DNA from: Glandiceps talaboti
Lineage: Eukaryota > Hemichordata > Enteropneusta > Spengelidae
NCBI RefSeq assembly: GCF_964340395.1
Contig: NC_135550.1
Span: forward strand, 19,119,176-19,181,175
Direction of reading: 5' to 3'
DNA length: 62,000 nucleotides
The notes beneath the pieces are model-generated. The model did not search any database. It saw only the letters and a program-made list of their open reading frames with translations, and had not been told where the DNA came from. Position 1 is the first letter of the stretch. Every line of letters begins with the position of its first letter. Below, one piece after another: positions 26,601 to 34,159 of this stretch. A program made the position numbers and the translations under genes.

Positions 26601-27868
26601 CAAACATTAATGTGTTTCAAAAATCCTTGTTCCAGAAATAACTTCCCTTAAAAAATACACAACAAATTACAAGAACGACATTGATACTCCATGAATTATA
26701 CACTTGTACATGTAAGTGTCTTCACATTATGTTATTTGCAACAATGAAATATATATGATGATGACGTCTGGAAGTTGAGAGTGATGATAAGTATTGGAAT
26801 GAAGCATTACATTCACCTATTGAGATGAAAAACAAGTCAACACGTTATTTGATTTTACAGTAAATAAATATATCTTAATATAATATATAATATATATATT
26901 GACGAGTAACTCAATACATGTATATAGATTCTAATGGCACCATAGTACTTCTCCACTGTCTATGATGGCTCTGAGATTACCCTGCTGATATTATCAGTAT
27001 ATTTTACAGTGTTTTTGTTAGGTAAAGTAGGTGACTGAAATCTATCTAAGTTCCCAGATTTGTTATCAGGGTTTTCCACCAAAATGCAATGTATATGGAA
27101 ATCTATGTAAATTTTACCAGATTTCCCCTGTTATCAGGGACAGGGTTGTCAACTCTTAGAAATGATACTGATTTAAACTTACCCATAACAGGCTTGTAGG
27201 CAAGCTCATCAAGTGTTATTGGATCATCAAAGGTGCATTCAAATCTTGCATTGTAATTGTATTCAGCAGCAATTTCCGCAGTTGATTCCACCTTTGGGGA
27301 TTCACCTAGACTTTGATTGTTGTATTCAACACGAACCAAAGAATTCAAATTCTCCCCCTTTGATCCTCTCTGTGAGTATGAGAAATAGAATAAAGTAAAA
27401 TATTTTTATCAATTTGCTCAACTCCAGCAAATAAAGGCATGTTTGGATTCTGGGTAGTCACTTTATGATTTTAGAAACACCAAGTTCTGATTGTCTTTAG
27501 TGGTCCAGCATTACCGCATGGGAATTAGCATATATGCATATATATTAAATGAGCAACAAATATTCTTAATTCCTAAGTACTTATTACCTTCAAATAAATA
27601 AATATTTATATTGTTCATCTAATACAGACACAGGTGATGACTTCACCCTACACTCATATCAAAGATACTTTGTGACAGTCACGGGTAATCAAAATAAATC
27701 CAGTGTAAATTGAAATTTTAAATGCAAATACAGATACACAATACATCATTACTGCCAGCAACAGCTATATTTTGAGAAGGTTTGACTTACCAGATTTCTT
27801 GCTCTCAGGACAGTGATGTTAATATGCTCTGGGGTCCGAACTTTTGGGCCCTCATCTTCTGAAGCCAT
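2168..27868 (-). CDS. CFAP70: Cilia- and flagella-associated protein 70 (whole gene, 27 coding exons)
   Basis: CFAP70/TTC18 is an axonemal protein of motile cilia; work on mammals and Chlamydomonas ties it to outer dynein arm regulation and the central apparatus. The 27 exons listed below have GT-AG introns, and every junction keeps frame, giving about 1156 residues (human about 1121). The N-terminal third is a set of beta-rich C2-like segments with the family blocks [25 protein letters not shown] and [16 protein letters not shown]. The middle holds a Lys-rich linker, then [11 protein letters not shown] and [13 protein letters not shown]. The C-terminal half carries TPR repeats in two groups (about 670-777 and 946-1150), split by a charged low-complexity linker of about 170 residues. 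The C terminus ends QVGFGNPEF, close to human VGFGNPSF. The start is the first Met (27866-27868) in the exon that matches the family N terminus. Assignment is firm; only a few splice boundaries in the linker are uncertain. Confidence 0.97.
2696..2785 (-). CDS. CFAP70: CFAP70 coding exon 26 (residues 1051-1080)
   Basis: TPR unit [20 protein letters not shown], then [10 protein letters not shown], matching human SCLTWLGLGIACYR. Acceptor TTTTTTGCAG, donor AGG|GTGAGA, phase 0-0. Confidence 0.97.
3257..3418 (-). CDS. CFAP70: CFAP70 coding exon 25 (residues 997-1050)
   Basis: TPR units with [20 protein letters not shown] and [14 protein letters not shown], almost the human AKACYERTISFVVDASEMHF. 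Phase 0-0. Confidence 0.97.
3785..3937 (-). CDS. CFAP70: CFAP70 coding exon 24 (residues 946-996)
   Basis: It encodes [20 protein letters not shown], then [20 protein letters not shown], equivalent to human [20 protein letters not shown]. Phase 0-0. Confidence 0.97.
4090..4520 (-). repeat. Repeat family A body units in a CFAP70 intron
   Basis: Two to three diverged units containing GGTCAAGGTCAAAAGTCA-type blocks, a GGGTGTAGACACTTGAATAG-like block and AAAACTTCCAAAG. They match the units at 6780-7170. Confidence 0.6.
4543..4721 (-). CDS. CFAP70: CFAP70 coding exon 23 (residues 886-945)
   Basis: Linker rich in Ser, Gln and Pro, then [19 protein letters not shown], which aligns with human TTTIFMETIHFLMKVKAVQ and opens the second TPR group. 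Phase 1 in, 0 out. Confidence 0.95.
6780..7290 (-). repeat. Repeat family A copy with head and body
   Basis: Units of GACCTTGAAGATGAAGGTCA and GGGTGTAGACACTTGAATAG run up to a head that includes AGTCCCCTCTGGGCTTCATC and TGTTGGGGACT. The head is the reverse complement of the one at 34831. Confidence 0.7.
7725..7797. repeat. Two-copy tandem duplication
   Basis: AGAAGCTGATTGGTTGAAT followed by AGTCACATGG occurs twice in succession with small indels. Confidence 0.75.
8108..8440. repeat. ATAC/GATACATA microsatellite with higher-order duplication
   Basis: About 330 bp of CATA/GATACATA repeats. A unit containing CATCATACATATGAACATAC and ATATGTACATACGTAAAT occurs twice (about 8210 and 8298), showing duplication on top of slippage. 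A CACACG-rich tail follows. Confidence 0.9.
8652..8681 (-). CDS. CFAP70: CFAP70 coding exon 22, 30-bp microexon (residues 876-885)
   Basis: TTTCTTCAG acceptor and AAAAAG|GTAACA donor flank 30 bases encoding about [10 protein letters not shown] in phase 1-1. It joins exons 21 and 23 in frame and is probably optional. Confidence 0.6.
9194..9307 (-). CDS. CFAP70: CFAP70 coding exon 21 (residues 838-875)
   Basis: Ser/Lys-rich linker ([19 protein letters not shown]). Acceptor is TTCTTCTAG and donor is TCAG|GTAATT. At 114 bp, phase 1-1, it could be skipped without shifting frame. Confidence 0.8.
9395..9550 (+). repeat. Dispersed repeat family C, copy 1
   Basis: It shares TTCAATCC.AGATTCTCA, GTTATCTTATAA, TTCTGGACCA and GACAAC..TTTTCAT blocks with 38745-38890 in the same orientation. 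Confidence 0.6.
9735..9917 (-). CDS. CFAP70: CFAP70 coding exon 20 (residues 777-837)
   Basis: It encodes the last helix of the first TPR group, then an Ala/Lys/Gln segment and a GGGGG run, ending DVERDK. Two donors compete: A|GTAGGG, used here because it fits exon 21 in phase 1, and G|GTTAAA a few bases later. Confidence 0.82.
10467..10635 (-). CDS. CFAP70: CFAP70 coding exon 19 (residues 721-776)
   Basis: Two TPR helices: [20 protein letters not shown] and [20 protein letters not shown], closing with LLG as in human VVAWTLLG. Leaves in phase 1. Confidence 0.96.
11206..11286 (-). CDS. CFAP70: CFAP70 coding exon 18 (residues 694-720)
   Basis: TPR segment [20 protein letters not shown], equivalent to human NLDHWLDYGAFCLLTEDN. 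Phase 0-0. Confidence 0.95.
11740..11968 (-). mobile_element. tRNA-derived SINE
   Basis: Read on the minus strand, it has an A-box-like GGTTGAGTGG and a perfect B box GGTTCGAATCC spaced as in a tRNA head. A body follows with CAGTTTGACTC and a GGTACTCCGGTCTCC block like the conserved central part of some invertebrate SINEs. The A-T-rich stretch around 11695-11715 may be its tail. The head is too diverged to be a functional tRNA gene. Confidence 0.7.
12066..12139. repeat. TG/CG dinucleotide array
   Basis: About 30 TG units pass directly into six CG units. Alternating purine-pyrimidine DNA of this type is known to favour Z-DNA. Confidence 0.95.
12467..12724 (-). CDS. CFAP70: CFAP70 coding exon 17 (residues 608-693)
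   Basis: Longest coding exon. It starts [15 protein letters not shown] (human [15 protein letters not shown]), continues with [11 protein letters not shown] and ends in the first TPR helix ([17 protein letters not shown]). Phase 0-0. Confidence 0.97.
12725..14498. other. CFAP70 intron, nothing recognised
   Basis: About 1.8 kb between exons 17 and 16. There is only a weak tandem tract of CACAGCAGTTRATAGYTAC near 14325-14405. Confidence 0.6.
14499..14631 (-). CDS. CFAP70: CFAP70 coding exon 16 (residues 563-607)
   Basis: It ends with [19 protein letters not shown], nearly identical to the human block [19 protein letters not shown]. Phase 2 in, 0 out. Confidence 0.96.
15080..15210 (-). repeat. 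Repeat family A head fragment
   Basis: It contains GTCTGAGATACAGGTGATAA, an ACAGACAGACAGATGGGACC block and GTAGCCCCTCTGGGCTTCGC, i.e. the reverse complement of the 34831 head without its body. Confidence 0.7.
15565..15687 (-). CDS. CFAP70: CFAP70 coding exon 15 (residues 522-562)
   Basis: It encodes [20 protein letters not shown] and AVEDFHHQ, the counterpart of human [20 protein letters not shown]. Phase 2-2. Confidence 0.95.
15836..16008 (-). CDS. CFAP70: CFAP70 coding exon 14 (residues 465-521)
   Basis: It contains [20 protein letters not shown] and [10 protein letters not shown], matching human QYVEAGTYIVLEIQLDKALV. Two tandem AGs make the acceptor ambiguous by one codon (16008 or 16005). 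Leaves in phase 2. Confidence 0.94.
16185..16328 (-). CDS. CFAP70: CFAP70 coding exon 13 (residues 417-464)
   Basis: Lys/Glu/Ala-rich linker ([19 protein letters not shown]), equivalent to the charged human linker near KEDKPVKEKD. Phase 0-0. Confidence 0.92.
16908..16970 (-). CDS. CFAP70: CFAP70 coding exon 12 (residues 396-416)
   Basis: A 63-bp phase 0-0 exon encoding [20 protein letters not shown] plus E, predicted helical. It is separated from exon 11 by an intron carrying the 49-bp minisatellite. Confidence 0.82.
16971..18698. other. CFAP70 intron between exons 12 and 11
   Basis: About 1.7 kb. The first 800 bases show nothing. A family A fragment lies at about 17850-17945 and the 49-bp minisatellite at 17946-18440. 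Confidence 0.7.
17946..18440. repeat. 49-bp minisatellite, about 10 copies
   Basis: The word GTGCTGGGTA recurs every 49 bases (17998, 18047, 18096, 18145 and on). Each unit carries two short dyads of type GGTATAACTTTATACC and GGTATACCTTTACACC separated by TGTT, then AGCTAAGTGC. The last units are shortened. Confidence 0.92.
18699..18740 (-). CDS. CFAP70: CFAP70 coding exon 11 (residues 382-395)
   Basis: A 42-bp phase 0-0 exon encoding [14 protein letters not shown] between a TTTTTAG acceptor and a GCG|GTATGT donor. The sequence is absent from human but has good splice signals. Confidence 0.75.
19300..19361 (-). CDS. CFAP70: CFAP70 coding exon 10 (residues 361-381)
   Basis: It continues the YPG block with [20 protein letters not shown] (human VKRIRGAFHVYPYLDSVVHE). 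Phase 1 in, 0 out. Confidence 0.95.
19851..19920 (-). CDS. CFAP70: CFAP70 coding exon 9 (residues 338-360)
   Basis: It encodes [20 protein letters not shown] followed by YPG, the diagnostic LLYPG block of the family. Acceptor CAG, donor GAG|GTAAGA; leaves in phase 1. Confidence 0.96.
20305..20655 (-). repeat. Repeat family D copy with a CAGA microsatellite
   Basis: Reverse complement of the type at 50770-51650. It contains TTGCTATGGTCATGGTCTTG, GCTTTACCATGCTTCTAGCA and a perfect CAGA array at about 20617-20651 at the head junction. Confidence 0.7.
20899..20916 (-). CDS. CFAP70: CFAP70 coding exon 8, 18-bp microexon (residues 332-337)
   Basis: TTAG acceptor and CCC|GTAAGT donor flank 18 bases encoding ANANAP. 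Both boundaries are phase 0, so inclusion or skipping keeps frame. It sits at a loop just before the FYHGVSYVN block and is likely an optional exon. Confidence 0.65.
21714..21804 (-). CDS. CFAP70: CFAP70 coding exon 7 (residues 301-331)
   Basis: It encodes [20 protein letters not shown], corresponding to human [20 protein letters not shown], and ends in a Lys/Gly-rich stretch before a GTAAGT donor in phase 0. Confidence 0.95.
22427..22576 (-). CDS. CFAP70: CFAP70 coding exon 6 (residues 251-300)
   Basis: Acidic start (NYDEEDGDF), then [20 protein letters not shown] and [11 protein letters not shown], equivalent to human SRCYLDPSAV. Phase 2 in and out. Confidence 0.94.
22833..23035 (+). repeat. 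Dispersed repeat family B, copy 2
   Basis: It starts GGGTTCTGGAGAGTCATTTC, then ATAATTTCACATCACATAAA, and extends to a TAAGCACTTA word near 23020 also found in copies 3 and 4. Confidence 0.6.
23152..23279 (-). CDS. CFAP70: CFAP70 coding exon 5 (residues 209-250)
   Basis: It encodes [20 protein letters not shown] and [16 protein letters not shown], matching the NGTLKLGG/PRPKKWP region of human CFAP70. Leaves in phase 2. Confidence 0.93.
23748..23924 (-). CDS. CFAP70: CFAP70 coding exon 4 (residues 150-208)
   Basis: Second beta-rich segment with [27 protein letters not shown] and YNVTLPVP. Donor is GAT|GTAAGT; phase 0 at both ends. Confidence 0.95.
23925..26285. other. CFAP70 intron between exons 4 and 3
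   Basis: About 2.4 kb. Apart from a small inverted repeat at 24526-24587 I see no exon, RNA gene or repeat. Confidence 0.6.
24526..24587. repeat. Short inverted repeat
   Basis: GGCACTCCACATAATG and CATTATTTGGAGTGCC face each other with one mismatch across about 30 bases. It could be a foldback remnant. Confidence 0.6.
26286..26467 (-). CDS. CFAP70: CFAP70 coding exon 3 (residues 89-149)
   Basis: It carries the best conserved N-terminal block of the family ([20 protein letters not shown], then [12 protein letters not shown] and GSPLET). Phase in 1, out 0. Confidence 0.95.
27183..27369 (-). CDS. CFAP70: CFAP70 coding exon 2 (residues 27-88)
   Basis: Acceptor is CACAG|AGAGGA and donor is ATGG|GTAAGT. 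It contains [19 protein letters not shown] and [15 protein letters not shown], collinear with the human N-terminal domain. It leaves in phase 1. Confidence 0.93.
27431..27600 (+). repeat. Dispersed repeat family B, copy 3
   Basis: It contains GGATTCTGGGTAGTCACTTT, ATGATTTTAGAAACACCAAG, and then the CTAAGTACTTATTACC end. Confidence 0.6.
27791..27868 (-). CDS. CFAP70: CFAP70 coding exon 1 (residues 1-26)
   Basis: It encodes [16 protein letters not shown] and the [11 protein letters not shown] strand that opens the first C2-like domain. Donor is CTG|GTAAGT, phase 0. Confidence 0.9.
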
Positions 27869-28719
27869 AATTCCTGCTACCAACGCAAATGGTGTATGAT
27901 CATTTCATCAATAAAATAATAGGTTGTTTATGATATTCAGAGTAGTAGTTTGGTGAACATAAACTAAAACATACACTTGTACATATTAAATTGATGTTTT
28001 GGTCAGATCATATCTGATTATGCCGCATACGTGTAGCTGAAATAATTGTCACGTTAGTTTTGGGCTTTTTCTTTCGTTTCAGGGTTTAAATGCAAAAGTA
28101 GTTTTGCATTAAGGAGACTCCAAGTTGAAAATATTAAAACTAAAGTAAAGGCTAAAAAAAAATATTTGTAAAAAAGAAAAAACTTCAAATTCAAAATTAA
28201 CAGTACACTACATCTAGTATCTACACTACAATTATTGCAGCTAGTCAGTGGTTATGATAGATTTTGTCATGCCGACACATATTTTTTAATTCCTTGGGCA
28301 TCCAACCTGATATTACAGCTTCTCCCAGTTTTATAAAGTATGTGCACAAGCACAAGTTTCATTCTCTGATAAAACATATGTAACGTATAAACCGTTTATA
28401 TAGCTGAGCAATTTTGTATCGATTGTGATTCATAAAAATCTAACTGGGGAAGTCAGCTATATAATCCTTTCATGTGGTAAACATTCGTGTTTTAAAATTG
28501 GAATATATTCTTATTGTAACCAAATACAATGCAATGTAAAAACAACAGTGACTTTTTTAGGTTTAATAACTAAATTCTTATTCTTTCGGCCATGTAAACA
28601 TTGATTGACATAGCATCAACGAGTAGGCATCCATTTTGTTTACAGGCGAGTGTTATACGGCGTTATCACGGAGATATTACGATCAGCCTTCGCAACGATA
28701 ATCACATGAAGTCAACCTT

Positions 28720-28726
28720 ACCTCCT
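28720..28726 (-). other. CFAP70: Probable donor of a CFAP70 5' noncoding exon
   Basis: On the minus strand GTAGGAG|GTAAGG is a near-consensus donor (exon end 28722). A possible acceptor GTAGCAG|GAATTATGG lies just before the CFAP70 start (27873), so an 848-bp leader intron is likely. Confidence 0.4.
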
Positions 28727-28815
28727 ACGAAAGGGTATCTGCACGGAAGTTTGCGATTTCTGGAATTTGTGGTCTTTTTAAAAGCAACACACACACACTG
28801 CTATGCTCCCTTCAA

Positions 28816-28829
28816 GTTGCCATAGAAAT
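28816..28829 (-). promoter_or_regulatory. Imperfect X-box (RFX site)
   Basis: In CFAP70 orientation it reads ATTTCTATGGCAAC. The GGCAAC half matches RGYAAC exactly; the other half differs at its outermost base. RFX factors drive ciliary genes, which fits CFAP70. Confidence 0.45.
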
Positions 28830-28836
28830 GTTCAAT

Positions 28837-28848
28837 TGCGCAAGCGCA
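28837..28848. promoter_or_regulatory. NRF1-like palindrome
   Basis: TGCGCAAGCGCA differs from the NRF1 consensus TGCGCATGCGCA at one base and is the core of a longer inverted repeat ATTGCGC-AA-GCGCAAT. Confidence 0.4.
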
Positions 28849-28866
28849 ATGACCTAATGACCTCAG

Positions 28867-28874
28867 GCGGAAGT
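28867..28874 (+). promoter_or_regulatory. ETS-type core
   Basis: GCGGAAGT, 132 bases before the DTD1 start codon. A second CGGAAGT is at about 28744. Such cores are frequent in TATA-less housekeeping promoters. Confidence 0.3.
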
Positions 28875-29005
28875 ACACCTACATGCATGTGTTTCTGTGA
28901 TTGAGCAACAATCTCGCTGTATTTCGAGTTAACTAGGCCGTAATCACAACATAGGTGTAGCCAAAACACTTATTTAAATCGCTTAGGTTCCCAAAGCGAA
29001 GAAAA

Positions 29006-29048
29006 ATGAGGGCAATAGTGCAGCGAGTGATGAAGGCCAGTGTGACAG
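29006..29048 (+). CDS. DTD1: DTD1 exon 1 (residues 1-14)
   Basis: MRAIVQRVMKASVT with an A at -3 before the ATG; donor ACAG|GTATGT, phase 1. Confidence 0.95.
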
Positions 29049-32000
29049 GTATGTAGTACTGCAGTGTCAGCCCGAGTGCAGAGTGTCAGACGTTGATCGA
29101 TCGACCCCATGATTCATGATTATGAGAATAATTTTCTGCATTTGTATTCTACGTGCCAACCAAAAGGCAGAACGTTATATATTGCTTGATCCTAAAATTC
29201 GAATTTATGAAACCAAATGTTTTCGTACAACCTCAACAATGTACAACCGGTTGTAACATTGATGATGTAAATTTGTAAACAAGACGAACTTTTTTCTTAA
29301 ATTGATAATTTTATGTTTAGTAGTACTTCATGTTGCGTATTACGAGTAAAGCGTGTTGTATCAAATATACATGTGTGTATATATGAAAGTTCAGTAAACG
29401 TAGTATAAATGTGACTGTTAATATCGTTGTTGGTAATGTAGCATATTATTGTTAAAATTAGTAATTAATATGTAATGTGCATATCATCTATGCATGAGTG
29501 AAATGTACACATAATTTCAATTGATTAATTCATAGGTTAGGAAATGTATTCATATTTTTTACTGATTCACACATACACATTTGTACATCTTTATATATAT
29601 AAAAACATAATTCAATTTTTCATGTCAATTAGTTGAAGCCAAGTATTTCATGAAATAGCAAAATTCTACTATGATCAGTGACAGACAGAATACAGCTTTG
29701 TTTACAAAAACAATGTGTATAGCACCTAAGAAAGATACATGTAATTCATGATTCACTTGCTTGATTATACTAAATTATACTTAATTTCTTGAGAGCAGTT
29801 CTGCCACAGTAATATGTACAGATATAATTGTAGGTTTAAACAGGTTTTTTTTTAAAGTTAAAAGTTTAGCATTAGCTGCAACTGGGACATTTTTTTCACC
29901 TACTAACCAAAGATGTGTTCACTAGAAATTGGTCAGTTACTTATAAAAATCAATGTTATCTATAGGTGGTTACAGTGCCAAGTTTCAATCTTGAGTTACA
30001 GCTTGGTTTTGAATCTGTCACTATGTTAACACTAGACTTGTTGTAACTGGAGTATCATTTTTCAATCAGATAACTGCAATATATTCAATGGAAGTTGTTA
30101 AAATACCAATATTAAAGTAGACATGATGTACATGTTAATCAGTGCTCGATATTATCCGTAAGTCATTGAAATCACGATCGCTGTTGGGGGCGCTGGTTTT
30201 TGGTCAAAAGTCAATTTGATTTGATTTATCATGTATATTAGCTACTAGAAATGTGCTTATCTACTGGTGATGCAATATTGTTCAGCCTGTACGATATTAC
30301 AAATAAGTTATTGCATTTAACAAAACATTTTCAAAAACACATTCCAGTTGCAGCTAGTGCAGCTTTAAAGATGTTTACTTACTTTACTATCATTCAGTTA
30401 TGACATACCAACAAGAAGGATAATTTGATTCAGAAATAAAAAAAATGAATAAAACAATCTCAACGGACAAAAAAGGATATCACTATCATTAGTTTATCTT
30501 TTATAGTAATTACGACGGACTAAACCATAAAGCAGTTTTCAGCTTTTTTTCCATCTCACTGTTTTGCCTTATTTTACAGTTGGTGATGAACTCATTAGCT
30601 CCATTGGTAAAGGATTGTGTATACTGGTTGGAATATCAAAAGATGACACACCAAAGGAAATAGAATATATGTAAGTATGCTATGCAAAATTTCAATTCAC
30701 TCAAAAAAGGGTATTTAATTTGCACCCCCCCAAAAAAAAATCCCCAAAAAACATCAACAACAACAACAAACAAATCAAGATGCTTTTTATCATGACTGAA
30801 GCCAAATAGCCTCTTTATTTCCTTGATTTATTATATTCTTTGATCATGTATCAACCAATAGTGAGGATAGCATAATTGCTGCATTCCCATGAAAACAAAG
30901 ACTTTGTTTTGAAAAGCAAAGCTCAGTATGATCCATGTTTAAATCATTTTGAATGTCACATTATTGGAAATGTAGTCTCATTCCATTTATAAACATATGT
31001 TATCACTCATACACAAGTTCTCTTCTTCCACTTTTGATTGAGAGACATATATTTTGAACAAATTACTCTTCCTTCTTCAGCATCTAACTGGATCTGACAG
31101 AATGATCCAATTTGCTGGAGGTGGTGAAAGTATGACATTCCAGCAATGTACAATAACATTATTATAAAGAAGTTGGATAACAAGAAAGAAAGCATATACA
31201 TGTAACTGACAAAAGGACTTTCACACCTGAATGTACTGATGCTAACCTTTTCACACCTCCAGCAAATTGGATCATTCTATGAGATCCTGTGTAGACACTG
31301 AAAAAGGACGAGTGACTTGTTCAAAACATGTCAGTTTCCCAATCAAAAGTGGAAGAAGAGATGTTGTTTATGAATCTCAGTGCTTCCATGATGAACATAC
31401 ATACATAGACTCTGGAAATCTGGTCCCTCTCAGTCCCTCTAGGCACTAGTTTGCATCTAGAGCTAAAGGGCTATGCAATCCTTATGTAGTATATGCAATA
31501 CAGTTCATGCAGCATACTCACTGACCTGTAATCCACAGGGTAAGAAAAATATTAAACTTAAGAATATTTGAAGATGAGAATCAGAAAAGATGGATGAAGA
31601 GTGTGAAGGATAAAAATTATGAAATACTATGTGTAAGCCAGGTAAGTACAGTTAGATAAGTGTAGGTTATTCACGCAGTAATTTCTGGATGCACAACAAC
31701 ATATTTCACCCAAGCCTCCTGGACTTCAACAAAAGACCAATCATCTGTCCGGTTACATTTTTTTCATTTGACAAGTGATTGGTTAGCTGATAAGCCCAAT
31801 GGATGTCGTCAAAATGTCTGGGTACCAAAATATGTTGCTGGTAGCTTCAAAACATTAACTCTTTAGGATGAAAGATGGTGCACATCATTGTCTGTCTATT
31901 TGTACCTGTATCTCTGACATGCACACTAGTCACATTCATTCAAATTTGGCACAAATATGACATACCATACTGAGGATATGCACATTGTCAATCTTTAGTT

Positions 32001-33843
32001 TCACTACATTCTCAAATTTGGATGCCCAGTTTGTTGTTAAAAATGAAGTATTTGTACTATACATGAAGCTCATAAGATGCAATGCATAAAGTTGTCATTT
32101 TAGATCTGTGTGATGTCCTTAAAAGCTTATACATAGATTACATTGGACCGACATATGGATTATTTTTGTGAAGCTCATATAACTTTTAATTGAAGGACAG
32201 CCATATTTGTCTGAAACAATATTCTTTTGGTAAATGAAGACTTAGTCAGATTTAATATGGGTTGTTTTGTATATATGTAATGTCACAATTGACAAGAAAG
32301 ATGTTTGATTTCTTAAATGCACAGTGCTGATTGGATGTGATTATTAAATTGAAATATGCATGAATATATATTATATGCTAGATTAAACATAACATGTGAG
32401 CACTTTGAGACGATGTTACTATAACACTTAGTAATGATAACCATGATTGACCTGATAGTCTATGCTTGATTTCAGTTTACATTATGCTGTACTTTGAAAG
32501 GTAACAAACCAGATTACCATCTAGCTATGGCTGGTGATACATCACAGGCTTTCTATGAAGACTTCCTGAAAGCACTGAGGAAAGACTATAAACCTGATTT
32601 CATAAAAGGTAATTTCATAAAAGTGATCATATCACATGCTGAGCACAAGACCACACCCATACATGTAGCAACAGCCAAATGATGGTGTTAATTACAAAGA
32701 TAACAGCAGAGATAGTCAGGCAAGGGAAGAAATATTTTAAAAATTGACATATATTCACCCCGCAACCATGCCATAGCAACACTGAGACAAGAGTATCACA
32801 AAGATATAGACTGCCTATTTGATACACTGATTTCAGTATCCGTAGATGACTCGCCAAACATTTCATTCACATATTCTGTGGCAGCTATTGATGACAGAGC
32901 CCTCTATAGGTCAAAGTTATCAATTTTTATCACCTTTATCTACATGTTACACAATGATTTATGTAAGTGAATATCTGCTGCAGGCATTTACTGTCAGAAA
33001 TAACACCAACATTTTCACCAGACACTTCATTTAACCAGTTATGTGCATAAAACTTTGTCTTTGCAAAAACTATTCACTTATGTGGTAGCACTTGTACTGA
33101 CTTGTATTTCAGTAGTTGTGAGATAACTATTTTCTGTTTTCCTCTTTTATTTCTCTGTCTTCCTCTATTGGAACAGTGAATGTTTTTAACACAGTCATTT
33201 CTGATTTTTGCCATTGATTCTGAGGAATTAAGCATTGTTGTTATAATTACTTCACATATTATATACATGATTCACTGGTATACATAGTAAATAAAAACCC
33301 AGGGTGTGTGTACAGTGTTAAAATTAACATGATTTATTGAAGCAACTAAATAACAATTAGACAGACTACACAGTTGACTATAGAGGTGAACCCCTAACAA
33401 ACATACACTGTGACAGTAGATGCAAGCATAAAATTAGAACAAAAGGGGCAAATGAATACTGTTGCCACAACATGTAATGACAGCAAACTTCTAAAACCTA
33501 TGATAAGTTGATTGTTAGCCTAATCCCATACAGTCTGCCCCTGTATATGTGTTATTTCTTTCATGAACATCATGGAAAGTATTGATCATTGACATCCCTT
33601 GAATTGTTATGTACAGGGTCTCTTATTCCATTTTATACATTTCTCACTAATTTTCCACCCCTAGATGGTAAGTTTGGAGCATACATGCAGGTGAATATAC
33701 AGAATGATGGTCCAGTCACCATCCAGCTGGATAGTCCACCTCCAAAGGAAACATCATCAAAACAAAAAATTGTGAGTATGTATGTACATGTATGTATGTA
33801 TGTATGTATGTATGTATGTATGTATGTATGTATGTATGTATGT

Positions 33844-33883
<40 letters not shown>

Positions 33884-33962
33884 ATGTATGTATGTATGTA
33901 TGTATGTATGTATGTATGAATGTATGTATGTATGTATGTATGTATGTATGTATGTATGTATG

Positions 33963-33993
<31 letters not shown>

Positions 33994-34018
33994 GTATGTA
34001 TGTATGTATGTATGTATG

Positions 34019-34049
<31 letters not shown>

Positions 34050-34063
34050 TGTATGTATGTATG

Positions 34064-34094
<31 letters not shown>

Positions 34095-34128
34095 TGTATG
34101 TATGTATGTATGTATGTATGTATGTATG

Positions 34129-34159
<31 letters not shown>

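Larger units (their letters stand above)
27869..29005. promoter_or_regulatory. Bidirectional CFAP70/DTD1 promoter region
   Basis: Head-to-head interval of 1.1 kb between the two start codons. CpG is visibly denser from about 28580 to 29110 than elsewhere. No TATA box stands out. Within 60 bases lie an imperfect X-box, an NRF1-like palindrome and an ETS-type core, each listed separately. A probable 5' UTR donor at 28721 implies that CFAP70 transcription starts above that point, so the two start sites would be within a few hundred bases. Confidence 0.6.

Noticed and set aside
28601-28825. 74-codon plus-strand frame upstream of DTD1
   Set aside because: It lies in the promoter/5' noncoding region, has no protein-like motif, and its start is far from the DTD1 leader.
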